A stretch of 64,000 nucleotides of DNA from an uncultured Treponema sp. Its GTDB lineage: Bacteria; Spirochaetota; Spirochaetia; Treponematales; Treponemataceae. The position numbers were made by a program, and so were the translations under genes. Below, in pieces: positions 18,817 through 26,648 of this stretch (within the stretch, counting starts at the first letter, position 1; every line of letters starts with the position of its first letter). The notes beneath the pieces are model-generated. The model saw only the letters and a program-made list of their open reading frames with translations. It did no database searches and was not told where the DNA came from. The stretch spans positions 62,001 to 126,000 of the forward strand of contig CASGDA010000003.1 in the NCBI GenBank assembly GCA_949300145.1, written 5' to 3'.

Positions 18817-21800
18817 TCAGATTTCAATTTCCCCTGTGTATACGACTTCAGTGGCTCCCGTCAGGAGAACAGTTTCCCCTGTATAGCATACAATTAAGTC
18901 GCCTCCACGGACTTTCACCGTGATGTTTTCCCCCAGCGGGCAGAATCCGTTCAAAACCGCCGCCACCGCCGCGGCGCATGCCCCTGTACCGCAGGCAGGG
19001 GTTTCCCCGTTTCCCCTTTCCCAGACGCGCATTTTCAGGCTGTTGCGTCCCGCAACCCGCACAAATTCAGTGTTCACCCTGTTCGGAAAGGCGGGGTTGT
19101 TCTCGAACAGCGGGCCGATTTTCTTCACGTCGATTTTATCCACAAAATCACTGAAAAGAACGCAGTGTGGTGTATTCACCGAAAGGACGGTGGCGGCATA
19201 GGTTTCGTCGCCGGCGGAAATTTCCGCATTGACGATGGCTTCCGGGGGAAGCTTTCCGGATTTGAAGTTTTCTTCTCCGGCGCTGCTGTCCGGCATCAGG
19301 AACGCATCCTCAAGGTGCTCCCTGTCTTTGCGTCCGTCCCCTTTTATGATTCTGAAGCCGTCGGGTTTTCCGGTCACACGCCCGGGCTTCAGTTTTGCCG
19401 GAATTGAATCCGCCGTGAATTCCGGCTTCCCCATGTCTACTGTTACGGAGGAGACCTTTCCGCTCTGCTTGTAGGCGGTCAAATGCTTTATGCCGGAAGC
19501 CGTCTCAATGGATATTCCTGCCGTATGTTCCGAGGAATTCTTCCGGCTTTTGTCCGCGATTCCGTTTATGTTGTTGTCGTAAAGATATTTCGCCACGCAG
19601 CGGATGGCGTTTCCCGCCATCAATCCCTCGGATCCGTCCTGATTGAAGAAACGCATACCCGCGTCGGCTTTTTCGGATTTTGTGATTAAAACGAGGGAGT
19701 CGGCGCCTATTCCTTTGCGTCTGTCGCAGAGGCGCACGCTTAATCCTTCAGGATTTATGATTTCCTGCTCCATGGCGTTGAATACAATGAAATCATTGCC
19801 GGTGCTCTGCATTTTCGAGAATTTCAGCTTTATTTTTTCATGGCTGAGTTTGTTGATATTCACGAGCTCGATGCTTTCGGGTGAATACCTGCTTAAAAGG
19901 CTGTTCGCGATTGCGTTCGCCGTGTCAACCGATGTGAGGCAGGGAATGTCGCGTTCGACAGTTTTGCGGCGGAGTTTCACGCTGTCCGTGGTGGGCAGCC
20001 TTCCCTTCGCGGAAGTTGAAATCACGTAGTCGATTTTTCCTGTGTCAAGCAGTGTGAGGATGTTGTCTCCGGGGTTTTCGTGGATTTTGTTTACAGTCCG
20101 GACTTCCATCCCGAAACTTTCTATCACCCTGGCTGTGCCTTCCGTGGCGTAAAGTTTGAATCCCATCTCGTAGAATTTCCGGGCCGTATCGACGATTTCA
20201 AACTGGTCGCTTTTACGCACGGTTATCAGAACCCCGCCGCTTTTTTTCATTTTGTAACCGGCGGCTATCAGACCTTTGTAGAGGGCTTCGTCCATTGTGC
20301 GGGCGATTCCCAGTACTTCTCCGGTGGACTTCATTTCCGGGCCCAGATGGGTGTCCACATCTATCAGTTTTTCAAAGCTGAAAACAGGAACCTTGACGGC
20401 CACGTAGGGCGGAATCCGGTAAAGTCCGGTTCCGAAACCCATATCTTTCAGTTTTCCGCCGAGCATTGCGCGGACGGCGAGCTCCACCATCGGAACTCCT
20501 GTTACCTTGCTGATGTACGGGATTGTGCGGCTTGAGCGGGGATTGACTTCTATTATATAAAGCTCGTTTTCATAAATAAGATACTGAATATTCACCAGAC
20601 CTTTTGTATTCAAGGCAAGGGCCAGCTGTCTGGACTGGTTTATGATTTTTTCAGTCAGGATGTCATTCAGATTCCATGCCGGATAAACAGCGATGGAATC
20701 CCCTGAATGGATTCCTGTTCTTTCTATGTGCTCCATTATTCCGGGAATCAGGATGTCTTCGCCGTCGCAAATGGCGTCCACTTCCACCTCTGTCCCCATC
20801 AGGTATTTGTCCACGAGGACAGGGTTCTCGATATTCTGGGCGAGGATTATCGCCATGTATTCGCGCACATCATCTTCGTTGAATGCGATAATCATGTTCT
20901 GCCCGCCGAGTACATAGGAAGGGCGCAGCAGAACCGGGTAACCGACACGCTTCGCTGTTTCCAGGGCTTGTTCCAGAGTCAGGACTGATTCACCCTTTGG
21001 CCGCTTGATGCTGAGGCGTTCGAGAAGGGCGTCGAATTTTTCCCTGTCCTCCGCGGTGTCAATTGATTCCGCGCTTGTGCCCAGAATCTTTATTCCCTGC
21101 TCGTGGAGGAATTTCGTGAGTTTTATGGCTGTCTGTCCGCCGAATGCGACGACAACGCCTATGGGGTTCTCCGTGCGGATTATGCTCATCACGTCTTCCG
21201 GTGTGAGCGGCTCAAAATAAAGTCTGTCGGCTGTGTCAAAATCCGTGGAGACCGTTTCCGGGTTGTTATTCACGATTGCAACTTCATATCCCAGTTTTTT
21301 CAGGGCCCACACGCATTGGACGGAGGCGTAGTCGAATTCTATTCCCTGTCCTATCCTTATAGGGCCGGAGCCGAGGACAAGGATCCTCTCCTTTTTGTTT
21401 TTTCCGTGCTCTTCCAGAAAAGTCCGGGCTTCGTTTTCCAGCCCGTAAGAAGCGTAGAAGTAAGGGGTTTCCGCTTTGAATTCCCCCGCGCAGGTGTCCA
21501 CCATGCGGTAACCTGCGGGGATATGTTCCACCGTTCCCTCCGTTCCCTCCGTTCCCGGCAGGAGTATTCCGGAGGCGCCACGGACGGTTGTTCCTGCAAG
21601 CTCCTGAATGGTTTTATCCGTGTATCCCAGGTCTTTCGCTTCCCTGTAAAGTTCCGGGGTGAGGTTCCCCCCGGAAAGTTTTTTGTCCATTTCGACAAGT
21701 CTTTCCAGTTTGGAAAGAAACCACATATCGATTTTCGTGGTTTTGTTTATTTCTTCCGCGGAGAGAATGCCTCTGGACAATGCTTCGTAAACGGCGAAAA

Positions 21801-23094
21801 GTCTCTGGTCCGTGCATTCTCCTACCCGGGTTTTTATCTGTTCATCGCTTTCTTTTGTAAAGGCGGGCAGGCGGCATGTGAAGAGGGAGATTTCGGCTCC
21901 CCTGACCGCCTTCATCAAAGCCTGCTCAAAGGTGTCTCCGATGGCCATGACTTCGCCGGTGGCCTTCATCTGTGTTCCCAGCGTTCTCTTTGCATAAACG
22001 AATTTATCAAAAGGCCATTTGGGGAATTTCACCACCACATAATCCAAAACCGGCTCAAAACATGCCGCCGTTTTTCCGGTGACCGCGTTCGGGATTTCGT
22101 CCAGGTTGTACCCCACCGCTATTAAGGCGGCCACCTTCGCTATCGGATATCCGGTTGCTTTTGAGGCGAGGGCCGAAGAACGGGATACCCTGGGGTTTAC
22201 TTCGATTACCGCGTATTCGAAGCTGTCCGGTTTCAGGGCGAACTGGCAGTTGCATCCGCCTTCAACTTTTAGGGCTGAAATTATGTTCAACGCCGCTGAC
22301 CGGAGCATCTGGTATTCTTTATCCGAGAGGGTGACCGTGGGCGCAATTACAATGCTGTCTCCGGTGTGAACCCCAACCGGGTCGAAGTTTTCCATCGAGC
22401 AGACGGTTATGACGTTTCCCTGTCCGTCCCTTATGACTTCGAATTCTATTTCCTTCCAGCCTGAAATACATTTTTCCACGAGGATTTGATGAATCGGGGA
22501 ACGGTGTAATCCGTTCTGGGCTATTTCCTTCAATTCCTCTTCTGTTTCCGCTATGCCGCCGCCGGTTCCTCCCAGAGTGAAAGCCGGGCGGACAATTACC
22601 GGATATGAAATTTCCGCCGCAAAATCCAGCGCGCTTTGAAGGTCGGTGACGACTTTTGACGGGATACAGGGCTCCCCTATGGATTCCATCGTATCCTTGA
22701 ACATCTGGCGGTCTTCCGCCCTGTCGATTGTTTCTGGCCGTGCTCCCAGTAGACGCACGTTGTTGGCCGCAAGGAATCCTTCTTTTGCAAGCTGCATCGA
22801 AAGTGTTAAGCCTGTCTGTCCTCCGAGGGTTGACAGAAGGCTGTCCGGCTTTTCTTTTTCTATTATGCGTTTTATGGTCTCCGGAATGAGGGGCTCTATA
22901 TAAATCGCGTCGGCCATCGTATTGTCTGTCATCAGCGTGGCAGGATTGGAATTGACAAGCACAACTTCAAGTCCCTGTTCCTTGAGGGCTTTGCAGGCCT
23001 GCGTGCCGGCATAGTCAAATTCCGCCGCCTGTCCGATAACGATGGGGCCGGACCCTATCACCATAACTTTGTGGATATCAGGATTTAACGGCAT
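18817..23094 (-). CDS. carB: Fusion of carbamoyl-phosphate synthase large subunit and diaminopimelate epimerase
   Basis: A single uninterrupted frame encodes 1425 residues. Residues 1 to about 1085 are complete CarB: SGPIVIGQAAEFDYAG, two ATP-grasp halves (second one from about 555, GSGPIRIGQGIEFDYA) and an MGS-like domain near 945-1070. From about residue 1089 a DapF domain of 337 residues follows (KMQSTGNDFIVFN, RRKGIGADSL, ERGNGETPACGTGACA). Typical DapF has about 275; the extra length is a charged insert near 1230-1295. CarB makes carbamoyl phosphate for pyrimidines and arginine; DapF makes meso-diaminopimelate for lysine. One of the two catalytic Cys of DapF is present (Cys1368); the other position reads MAGNAIRC, with Ala1160 where CGN is usual. 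Overlaps carA by 17 bp. Confidence 0.93.
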   Translation of the reverse strand: MPLNPDIHKVMVIGSGPIVIGQAAEFDYAGTQACKALKEQGLEVVLVNSNPATLMTDNTMADAIYIEPLIPETIKRIIEKEKPDSLLSTLGGQTGLTLSMQLAKEGFLAANNVRLLGARPETIDRAEDRQMFKDTMESIGEPCIPSKVVTDLQSALDFAAEISYPVIVRPAFTLGGTGGGIAETEEELKEIAQNGLHRSPIHQILVEKCISGWKEIEFEVIRDGQGNVITVCSMENFDPVGVHTGDSIVIAPTVTLSDKEYQMLRSAALNIISALKVEGGCNCQFALKPDSFEYAVIEVNPRVSRSSALASKATGYPIAKVAALIAVGYNLDEIPNAVTGKTAACFEPVLDYVVVKFPKWPFDKFVYAKRTLGTQMKATGEVMAIGDTFEQALMKAVRGAEISLFTCRLPAFTKESDEQIKTRVGECTDQRLFAVYEALSRGILSAEEINKTTKIDMWFLSKLERLVEMDKKLSGGNLTPELYREAKDLGYTDKTIQELAGTTVRGASGILLPGTEGTEGTVEHIPAGYRMVDTCAGEFKAETPYFYASYGLENEARTFLEEHGKNKKERILVLGSGPIRIGQGIEFDYASVQCVWALKKLGYEVAIVNNNPETVSTDFDTADRLYFEPLTPEDVMSIIRTENPIGVVVAFGGQTAIKLTKFLHEQGIKILGTSAESIDTAEDREKFDALLERLSIKRPKGESVLTLEQALETAKRVGYPVLLRPSYVLGGQNMIIAFNEDDVREYMAIILAQNIENPVLVDKYLMGTEVEVDAICDGEDILIPGIMEHIERTGIHSGDSIAVYPAWNLNDILTEKIINQSRQLALALNTKGLVNIQYLIYENELYIIEVNPRSSRTIPYISKVTGVPMVELAVRAMLGGKLKDMGFGTGLYRIPPYVAVKVPVFSFEKLIDVDTHLGPEMKSTGEVLGIARTMDEALYKGLIAAGYKMKKSGGVLITVRKSDQFEIVDTARKFYEMGFKLYATEGTARVIESFGMEVRTVNKIHENPGDNILTLLDTGKIDYVISTSAKGRLPTTDSVKLRRKTVERDIPCLTSVDTANAIANSLLSRYSPESIELVNINKLSHEKIKLKFSKMQSTGNDFIVFNAMEQEIINPEGLSVRLCDRRKGIGADSLVLITKSEKADAGMRFFNQDGSEGLMAGNAIRCVAKYLYDNNINGIADKSRKNSSEHTAGISIETASGIKHLTAYKQSGKVSSVTVDMGKPEFTADSIPAKLKPGRVTGKPDGFRIIKGDGRKDREHLEDAFLMPDSSAGEENFKSGKLPPEAIVNAEISAGDETYAATVLSVNTPHCVLFSDFVDKIDVKKIGPLFENNPAFPNRVNTEFVRVAGRNSLKMRVWERGNGETPACGTGACAAAVAAVLNGFCPLGENITVKVRGGDLIVCYTGETVLLTGATEVVYTGEIEI

Positions 23095-24340
23095 GTGTGT
23101 CTCCTGTCGAATTTATTAAATCTATAAACCTATCGAAAAGAAAAGCTGTGTCCAGGGGGCCGGCGGAAGCTTCAGGATGGAATTGGACGGAAAACCCCGG
23201 AAAATCCGAATATTGAATGCCTTCACAGGTTCCGTCGTTTGTATTTATGAAGGAAAGAGCCGCACCTGCCGGCAGGGAATCGGAGACCACGGCATACCCG
23301 TGGTTCTGGCTGGAAATATAAACACGTCCTGTAGCCGTTTCCTTGACAGGTTGGTTCGCCCCCCTGTGACCGTATTTCAGTTTTTCGGTTTTTCCTCCAC
23401 GTGCAAGTGCAAGCAGCTGGTGCCCGAGGCATATGCCGAACACAGGAACCCCCGATTCGGTGAGTTTTTTCAATTCAGAGATTATACCGGTGTTTTCGGC
23501 TGGATCCCCGGGGCCGTTTGACAGAAGGACACCGTCCGGTTTTTGCGCAAGGATTTCGGAGCAGGTGCTCCGGGCTTTCATGGAAGTGACTTCAAGACCG
23601 CGTTTTAAAAGCTCCCGCCGTATGTTCGCTTTGGCTCCGAAATCCCAGAGGACGATTTTCTTTCCTTTCCCGGCCTGCGCCGCCTTTTCTGCGTCATTGA
23701 CTTTCAATCCGTCTTCGGTCACAGGGACAGCCCTGTAGGCGGCTGATTCCGCAAAAACCTGCGCCGCCGGTTTTTCTATTGCCAGCGCGCTGCATGAAAC
23801 GGAATTAACAGCGTCTTTTATTATGAAAGAACGTATCTCTGAAAGCAGGTTTTCAAAGGCGGCGGATTTTGCACCTTTTTTCAGAACCTCTTCCACGACA
23901 GCGGATTCCTCATGTTCTTTCTGGTTGTTTTCTCCGGGGGCGATAATCCGCGCATTCATAACGCCAGATTCCCGTATAATTTTTGTCAGGGCGCGGGTGT
24001 CCAGACTGTGTATACCTATAATGTTGTTTTTTTTGAGGAAAACGTCCAGGGATCCTTCGCTCCGGAAATTGGACGGGGCATCGCACCAGTTGTGTACAAT
24101 GTATCCGCAGGCATGGGAGCGGCTGCTTTCAAAATCCGCCGGGATAACCCCGTAATTTCCGATAAGCGGAAATGTCTGCATCACAATCTGTCCGAAGTAA
24201 CTGGGATCCGTCAGTGTTTCAAGGTATCCTGTCATTCCGGTTGTAAAAACAGCTTCTCCTGTGACGCAACCGGAAGCTCCGAAATTTTTACCTTCAAATA
24301 TGTGCCCGTCTGCGAGAACAATATACGCTTTGTTTTCCAT
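23078..24340 (-). CDS. carA: Carbamoyl-phosphate synthase small (glutaminase) subunit
   Basis: CarA hydrolyses glutamine and passes ammonia to CarB. The 420 residues are somewhat longer than the usual 360-390, the extra being in a variable Ala/Glu-rich linker (about 135-215) before the glutaminase domain. The class I amidotransferase triad is complete: Cys in FGICLGHQLLALA, His and Glu in VQFHPEASAGP. The N-terminal CPSase domain includes EAVFTTGMTGYLETLTDPSYFGQI. The carA stop overlaps the start of the carB-dapF fusion, indicating translational coupling. A -10 like TAGAAT (24357-24352) lies 11 nt before the ATG, so there is essentially no leader and no PyrR-type attenuator. Confidence 0.96.
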   Translation of the reverse strand: MENKAYIVLADGHIFEGKNFGASGCVTGEAVFTTGMTGYLETLTDPSYFGQIVMQTFPLIGNYGVIPADFESSRSHACGYIVHNWCDAPSNFRSEGSLDVFLKKNNIIGIHSLDTRALTKIIRESGVMNARIIAPGENNQKEHEESAVVEEVLKKGAKSAAFENLLSEIRSFIIKDAVNSVSCSALAIEKPAAQVFAESAAYRAVPVTEDGLKVNDAEKAAQAGKGKKIVLWDFGAKANIRRELLKRGLEVTSMKARSTCSEILAQKPDGVLLSNGPGDPAENTGIISELKKLTESGVPVFGICLGHQLLALARGGKTEKLKYGHRGANQPVKETATGRVYISSQNHGYAVVSDSLPAGAALSFINTNDGTCEGIQYSDFPGFSVQFHPEASAGPLDTAFLFDRFIDLINSTGDTHAVKS

Positions 24341-24408
24341 ATCGGGAGATTATTCTACCGGATTTGTGAAAAAAAAGTAAGGGGTAAGGGAAGTGAAAAG
24401 GATTTCCG

Positions 24409-24990
24409 TCAGCCGTAGGTCTTTATGAGGTTTGCCGCAATCACCGTTTTTTTGAGGCACCTGTCCATGGCTTCTTTTTCGATGTATCTGTGGGCTTCCG
24501 GTTCGCTCATGTTCAGTTGCTGCATTAAAAGCAGTTTCGCCCTGTTGACCAGCCTGATTTCCTCCATTTTCTCCTCAAGCCTGATGGTTTTGTCAGTGAG
24601 CCTTTTTATCTTGCATTGTACCGCGCAGGCGGTTTTCATCATCATGTAGAAAATGAAGCGGTCCAGCGGTTTCGTTATGGAAATGATTCCGTAGGATTCA
24701 GCTTTTGAGGAAAACTCATCAAATTGGGAGGGAGGCACCAGAAGAAGTATTGTTCCCGTTGTTTCCGATAAATCTACGGCGGCGTCCAGTCCTGAGCCGT
24801 TGCCCGCATCAACTATCACAATGTCCGCGGGTAAATCCATGCTCATGCGCCTCGCTTCCTGAACATCGTCCAGAAAGATAACCGGCTCAAACAGGTACTG
24901 TGGAAGCATTTCGGAAATCAGCGATGAAATTTTCGAATCATCTGTAATCACCATCACTGAATAAACAGACGGCTTTTTTTCTTTTTTCAC
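24409..24990 (-). CDS. ANTAR-domain response regulator (NitR/NasT-like antiterminator)
   Basis: The protein has 193 residues. The N-terminal half is a receiver-like domain with a candidate phosphoacceptor Asp in ADIVIVDAGNG (residue about 57) and a Lys in ISITKPLDRF. A helical coiled linker follows, then a C-terminal ANTAR domain (about 140-190: NRAKLLLMQQLNMSEPEAHRYIEKEAMD). ANTAR proteins bind paired hairpins in leader RNA and stop terminators from forming. The gene starts 9 bp after the short glnA, an arrangement known for the nitR regulators of Clostridia. No histidine kinase is nearby. The likely target is the structured leader of glnN, 1.5 kb away. Confidence 0.88.
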   Translation of the reverse strand: MKKEKKPSVYSVMVITDDSKISSLISEMLPQYLFEPVIFLDDVQEARRMSMDLPADIVIVDAGNGSGLDAAVDLSETTGTILLLVPPSQFDEFSSKAESYGIISITKPLDRFIFYMMMKTACAVQCKIKRLTDKTIRLEEKMEEIRLVNRAKLLLMQQLNMSEPEAHRYIEKEAMDRCLKKTVIAANLIKTYG

Positions 24991-24999
24991 TTGTGCCTC

Positions 25000-26289
25000 T
25001 TAAAAGTGAAATTTATCCTGCGTATAGTTACGGGAAAACGCGTCTATAAATGATTCCGGTATGATTGATTTTATGAAACTGCTGTCCGCCGCGATTTTAC
25101 GTGCTTCCTCCAGGGACTGGGGAAGTTTTTCCGGCATTTTGAAATCATGTGGCTCAGTATTACCGGCGGACGGGGAGAATCCTGTTTCCCTGCTTAAGTC
25201 CGCGGAAACGCTTTCAGGGGGGACGAGTCCTTCTTTTATGCCTTCGCAGGCTGCGTTTATTATGAGGGCGAAGGATGTGTAGGGATTTGCCAGCGGATCC
25301 GGTGAACGCAGTTCGATGCGTTTGTCGGCTCCGTTTGTTTCCGGTATGCGTATAAGTGCGGAACGGTTTGCCGTCCCCCAGCATATATAATCCGGAGCCT
25401 TGTGTCCTCCTCCTAGCCTTGCATATGATTCAGGCGACGGGTTAAGGAAGAGTGTCATCTCTTTTATCCTCCGCAGCAAACCTGCCACGATTTGGGGAAT
25501 AAAATCATTTCCCCCATCGCCGTCCGCGGTATTGCCCAGACGTCGTGCCGAAATGTTGATGTGGAAGCCGTTGCCGCTGGCGTTTCCGAGCGGTTTCGGG
25601 GAAAAATCCGCGTACAGGCCGTTTACAGCCGCCGTTGAGCCGACCGCCCATTTAAATGTGGAGCAGTTGTCCGCGGCGGTCAGGGGGTCGCTGTAACGGA
25701 AGTCAATTTCGTTCTGTCCGGGGCCTTCTTCGTGATGCGAGGCTTCAAGGGTTATTCCCATATCCTGGAGGGTGAAGCAGATATTCCTTCTGATGTTCTC
25801 CCCCTTGTCTTTCGGGGATGAGTCCATGTATCCCGCATAGTCCAGGGGTTCCTTGGTGGGGTTTCCTTTTTCATCGAGTTTGAAAAGATAAAATTCTATT
25901 TCCGAGCCGAATATTAATTCCAGCCCGCAGTCCGCGGCTTTTTTTACCGCCTGCTTCAGTATATTCCGGCAGTCTTTTTCATAGGGGCTGCCGCCGGAGT
26001 GTTTGATGTCGCAGTACATTCTGATAACACGTCCGTGGGACGGTCTCCATGGAAGGATTGTGATTGTGGATGGGTCGGGGTGAAGGAATAAATCGGATTT
26101 TTGAGGCCCCTCAAAACCGTCTATCGCGCTCGCATCGAAGGAAACGCCGTTTTCAAATGCCGCCGGAAGACTGTTCGGCATTATCGATATGTTTTTCTGC
26201 AAACCGAAGGCGTCAAAAAAAGCGAGCTTGATGAATTTCACGTCTTCTTCCTTTATAAAATCGAGGACTTCATCCTGGGTGTAGTTCAT
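25000..26289 (-). CDS. glnA: Short type I-like glutamine synthetase (non-adenylylated form)
   Basis: The protein has 429 residues, shorter than the 445-470 of typical GlnA. It retains core motifs: metal-binding LIFGSEIEFYLF, FKWAVGSTAAVNGLYADFSPKP, ATP-site ESYARLGGGHKAPDY, NRSALIRIPE and RIELRSPDPLANPYTSF. Two departures stand out. The usual HxH after NG reads GNGFHINIS, with Asn at the second His. The adenylylation-tyrosine segment reads EPHDFKMPEKLP with no Tyr. It is thus probably not controlled by GlnE, and activity as a GS-like ligase on another amine cannot be excluded. It leads the operon with the ANTAR regulator. Good promoter and ribosome site (GGAGGT). Confidence 0.88.
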   Translation of the reverse strand: MNYTQDEVLDFIKEEDVKFIKLAFFDAFGLQKNISIMPNSLPAAFENGVSFDASAIDGFEGPQKSDLFLHPDPSTITILPWRPSHGRVIRMYCDIKHSGGSPYEKDCRNILKQAVKKAADCGLELIFGSEIEFYLFKLDEKGNPTKEPLDYAGYMDSSPKDKGENIRRNICFTLQDMGITLEASHHEEGPGQNEIDFRYSDPLTAADNCSTFKWAVGSTAAVNGLYADFSPKPLGNASGNGFHINISARRLGNTADGDGGNDFIPQIVAGLLRRIKEMTLFLNPSPESYARLGGGHKAPDYICWGTANRSALIRIPETNGADKRIELRSPDPLANPYTSFALIINAACEGIKEGLVPPESVSADLSRETGFSPSAGNTEPHDFKMPEKLPQSLEEARKIAADSSFIKSIIPESFIDAFSRNYTQDKFHF

Positions 26290-26314
26290 GACAAACCTCC
26301 GTTTAACACGGCGA

Positions 26315-26343
26315 ATTATAAGTAAAATATTTTTGTTTGTCCA
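26315..26343 (-). promoter_or_regulatory. glnA-ANTAR operon promoter
   Basis: Minus strand: TGGACA (26343-26338), 17-bp spacer, perfect TATAAT (26320-26315). The ATG follows after 25 nt with an ACGGAGGT ribosome site. The leader is too short to hold an ANTAR target, so this operon is probably not itself under antitermination at this promoter. Confidence 0.7.
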
Positions 26344-26401
26344 TTATGTTTCTGTGCTCCATATATTTTGCTTTTTGTCTTAAAAATATTCTGGTAGCAT
26401 C

Positions 26402-26430
26402 TTGACATTTTTTTTTGAAAGTACTAAAAC
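26402..26430 (+). promoter_or_regulatory. glnN promoter
   Basis: Perfect -35 TTGACA (26402-26407), 17-bp spacer, weaker -10 TAAAAC (26425-26430). Transcription would begin near 26437, leaving a leader of about 210 nt before the glnN ATG. Confidence 0.55.
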
Positions 26431-26445
26431 ATTCCCATCGGCAAA

Positions 26446-26490
26446 GGAGTCGTAGATTATCACTGAATGGTAGTCTGCGGCTCCTTTTTT
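26446..26490 (+). terminator. Leader terminator 1 upstream of glnN
   Basis: Arms 26446-26461 and 26469-26484 give 16 consecutive pairs (including G-T wobbles), a 7-nt loop and a TTTTTT run at 26485-26490. It would stop transcription about 50 nt after initiation unless prevented. Confidence 0.75.
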
Positions 26491-26590
26491 ATTTTCCGGG
26501 GAATGCAATGTTGTATCCGGAAAAAATAGTATGAGGCGCTTTGGTATATTCAAACGGATATGCCGGGGTTGTTTGTTGTCAGGTATTTAC

Positions 26591-26631
26591 GGCAAAGAAG
26601 TCGGTTTTTAATCAGCTTCTTTGCCTTTTTT
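26591..26631 (+). terminator. Leader terminator 2 upstream of glnN
   Basis: GGCAAAGAAG (26591-26600) pairs with CTTCTTTGCC (26616-26625) and is followed by TTTTTT. It ends only 5 bp before the glnN Shine-Dalgarno, so it must be bypassed for glnN expression. Confidence 0.8.
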
Positions 26632-26648
26632 ATTTTAAGGAGGTTTTT

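Larger units (their letters stand above)
26437..26648 (+). promoter_or_regulatory. Structured glnN leader, candidate ANTAR antitermination RNA
   Basis: This fills the only gene-free stretch above 300 bp (26290-26648). In order: hairpin 1 (26446-26484, 16 bp, loop ACTGAAT, then six T) which alone looks like a terminator; hairpin 2 (26492-26524) with outer stem TTTTCCGG/CCGGAAAA, inner ATGC/GTAT and hexaloop AATGTT; hairpin 3 (26543-26564, 9 bp, loop AAAC); hairpin 4, a second terminator (26591-26631) directly before the AAGGAGG ribosome site. Loops 1 and 2 have A at position 1 and G at position 4, the feature known for ANTAR targets, although loop 1 has seven rather than six bases. Function is inferred from structure and the nearby ANTAR gene. 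Confidence 0.6.

Noticed and set aside
21103-22125. 340-residue open frame on the plus strand
   Set aside because: It lies wholly antisense to carB, has no ribosome site or recognisable domain, and its Phe/His/Arg-rich composition is what a mirrored GC-biased gene gives.
26392-26408. Possible sigma-54 (-24/-12) promoter before glnN, CTGGTAGCATCTTGACA
   Set aside because: The GG is present but the essential GC of the -12 element is AC, whereas TTGACA with 17-bp spacing to a -10 fits sigma-70 better.
26541-26648. Upstream in-frame start that would add 36 residues to glnN
   Set aside because: It would translate through the terminator hairpin; the ATG at 26649 has a perfect AAGGAGG and matches the GS III N-terminus.
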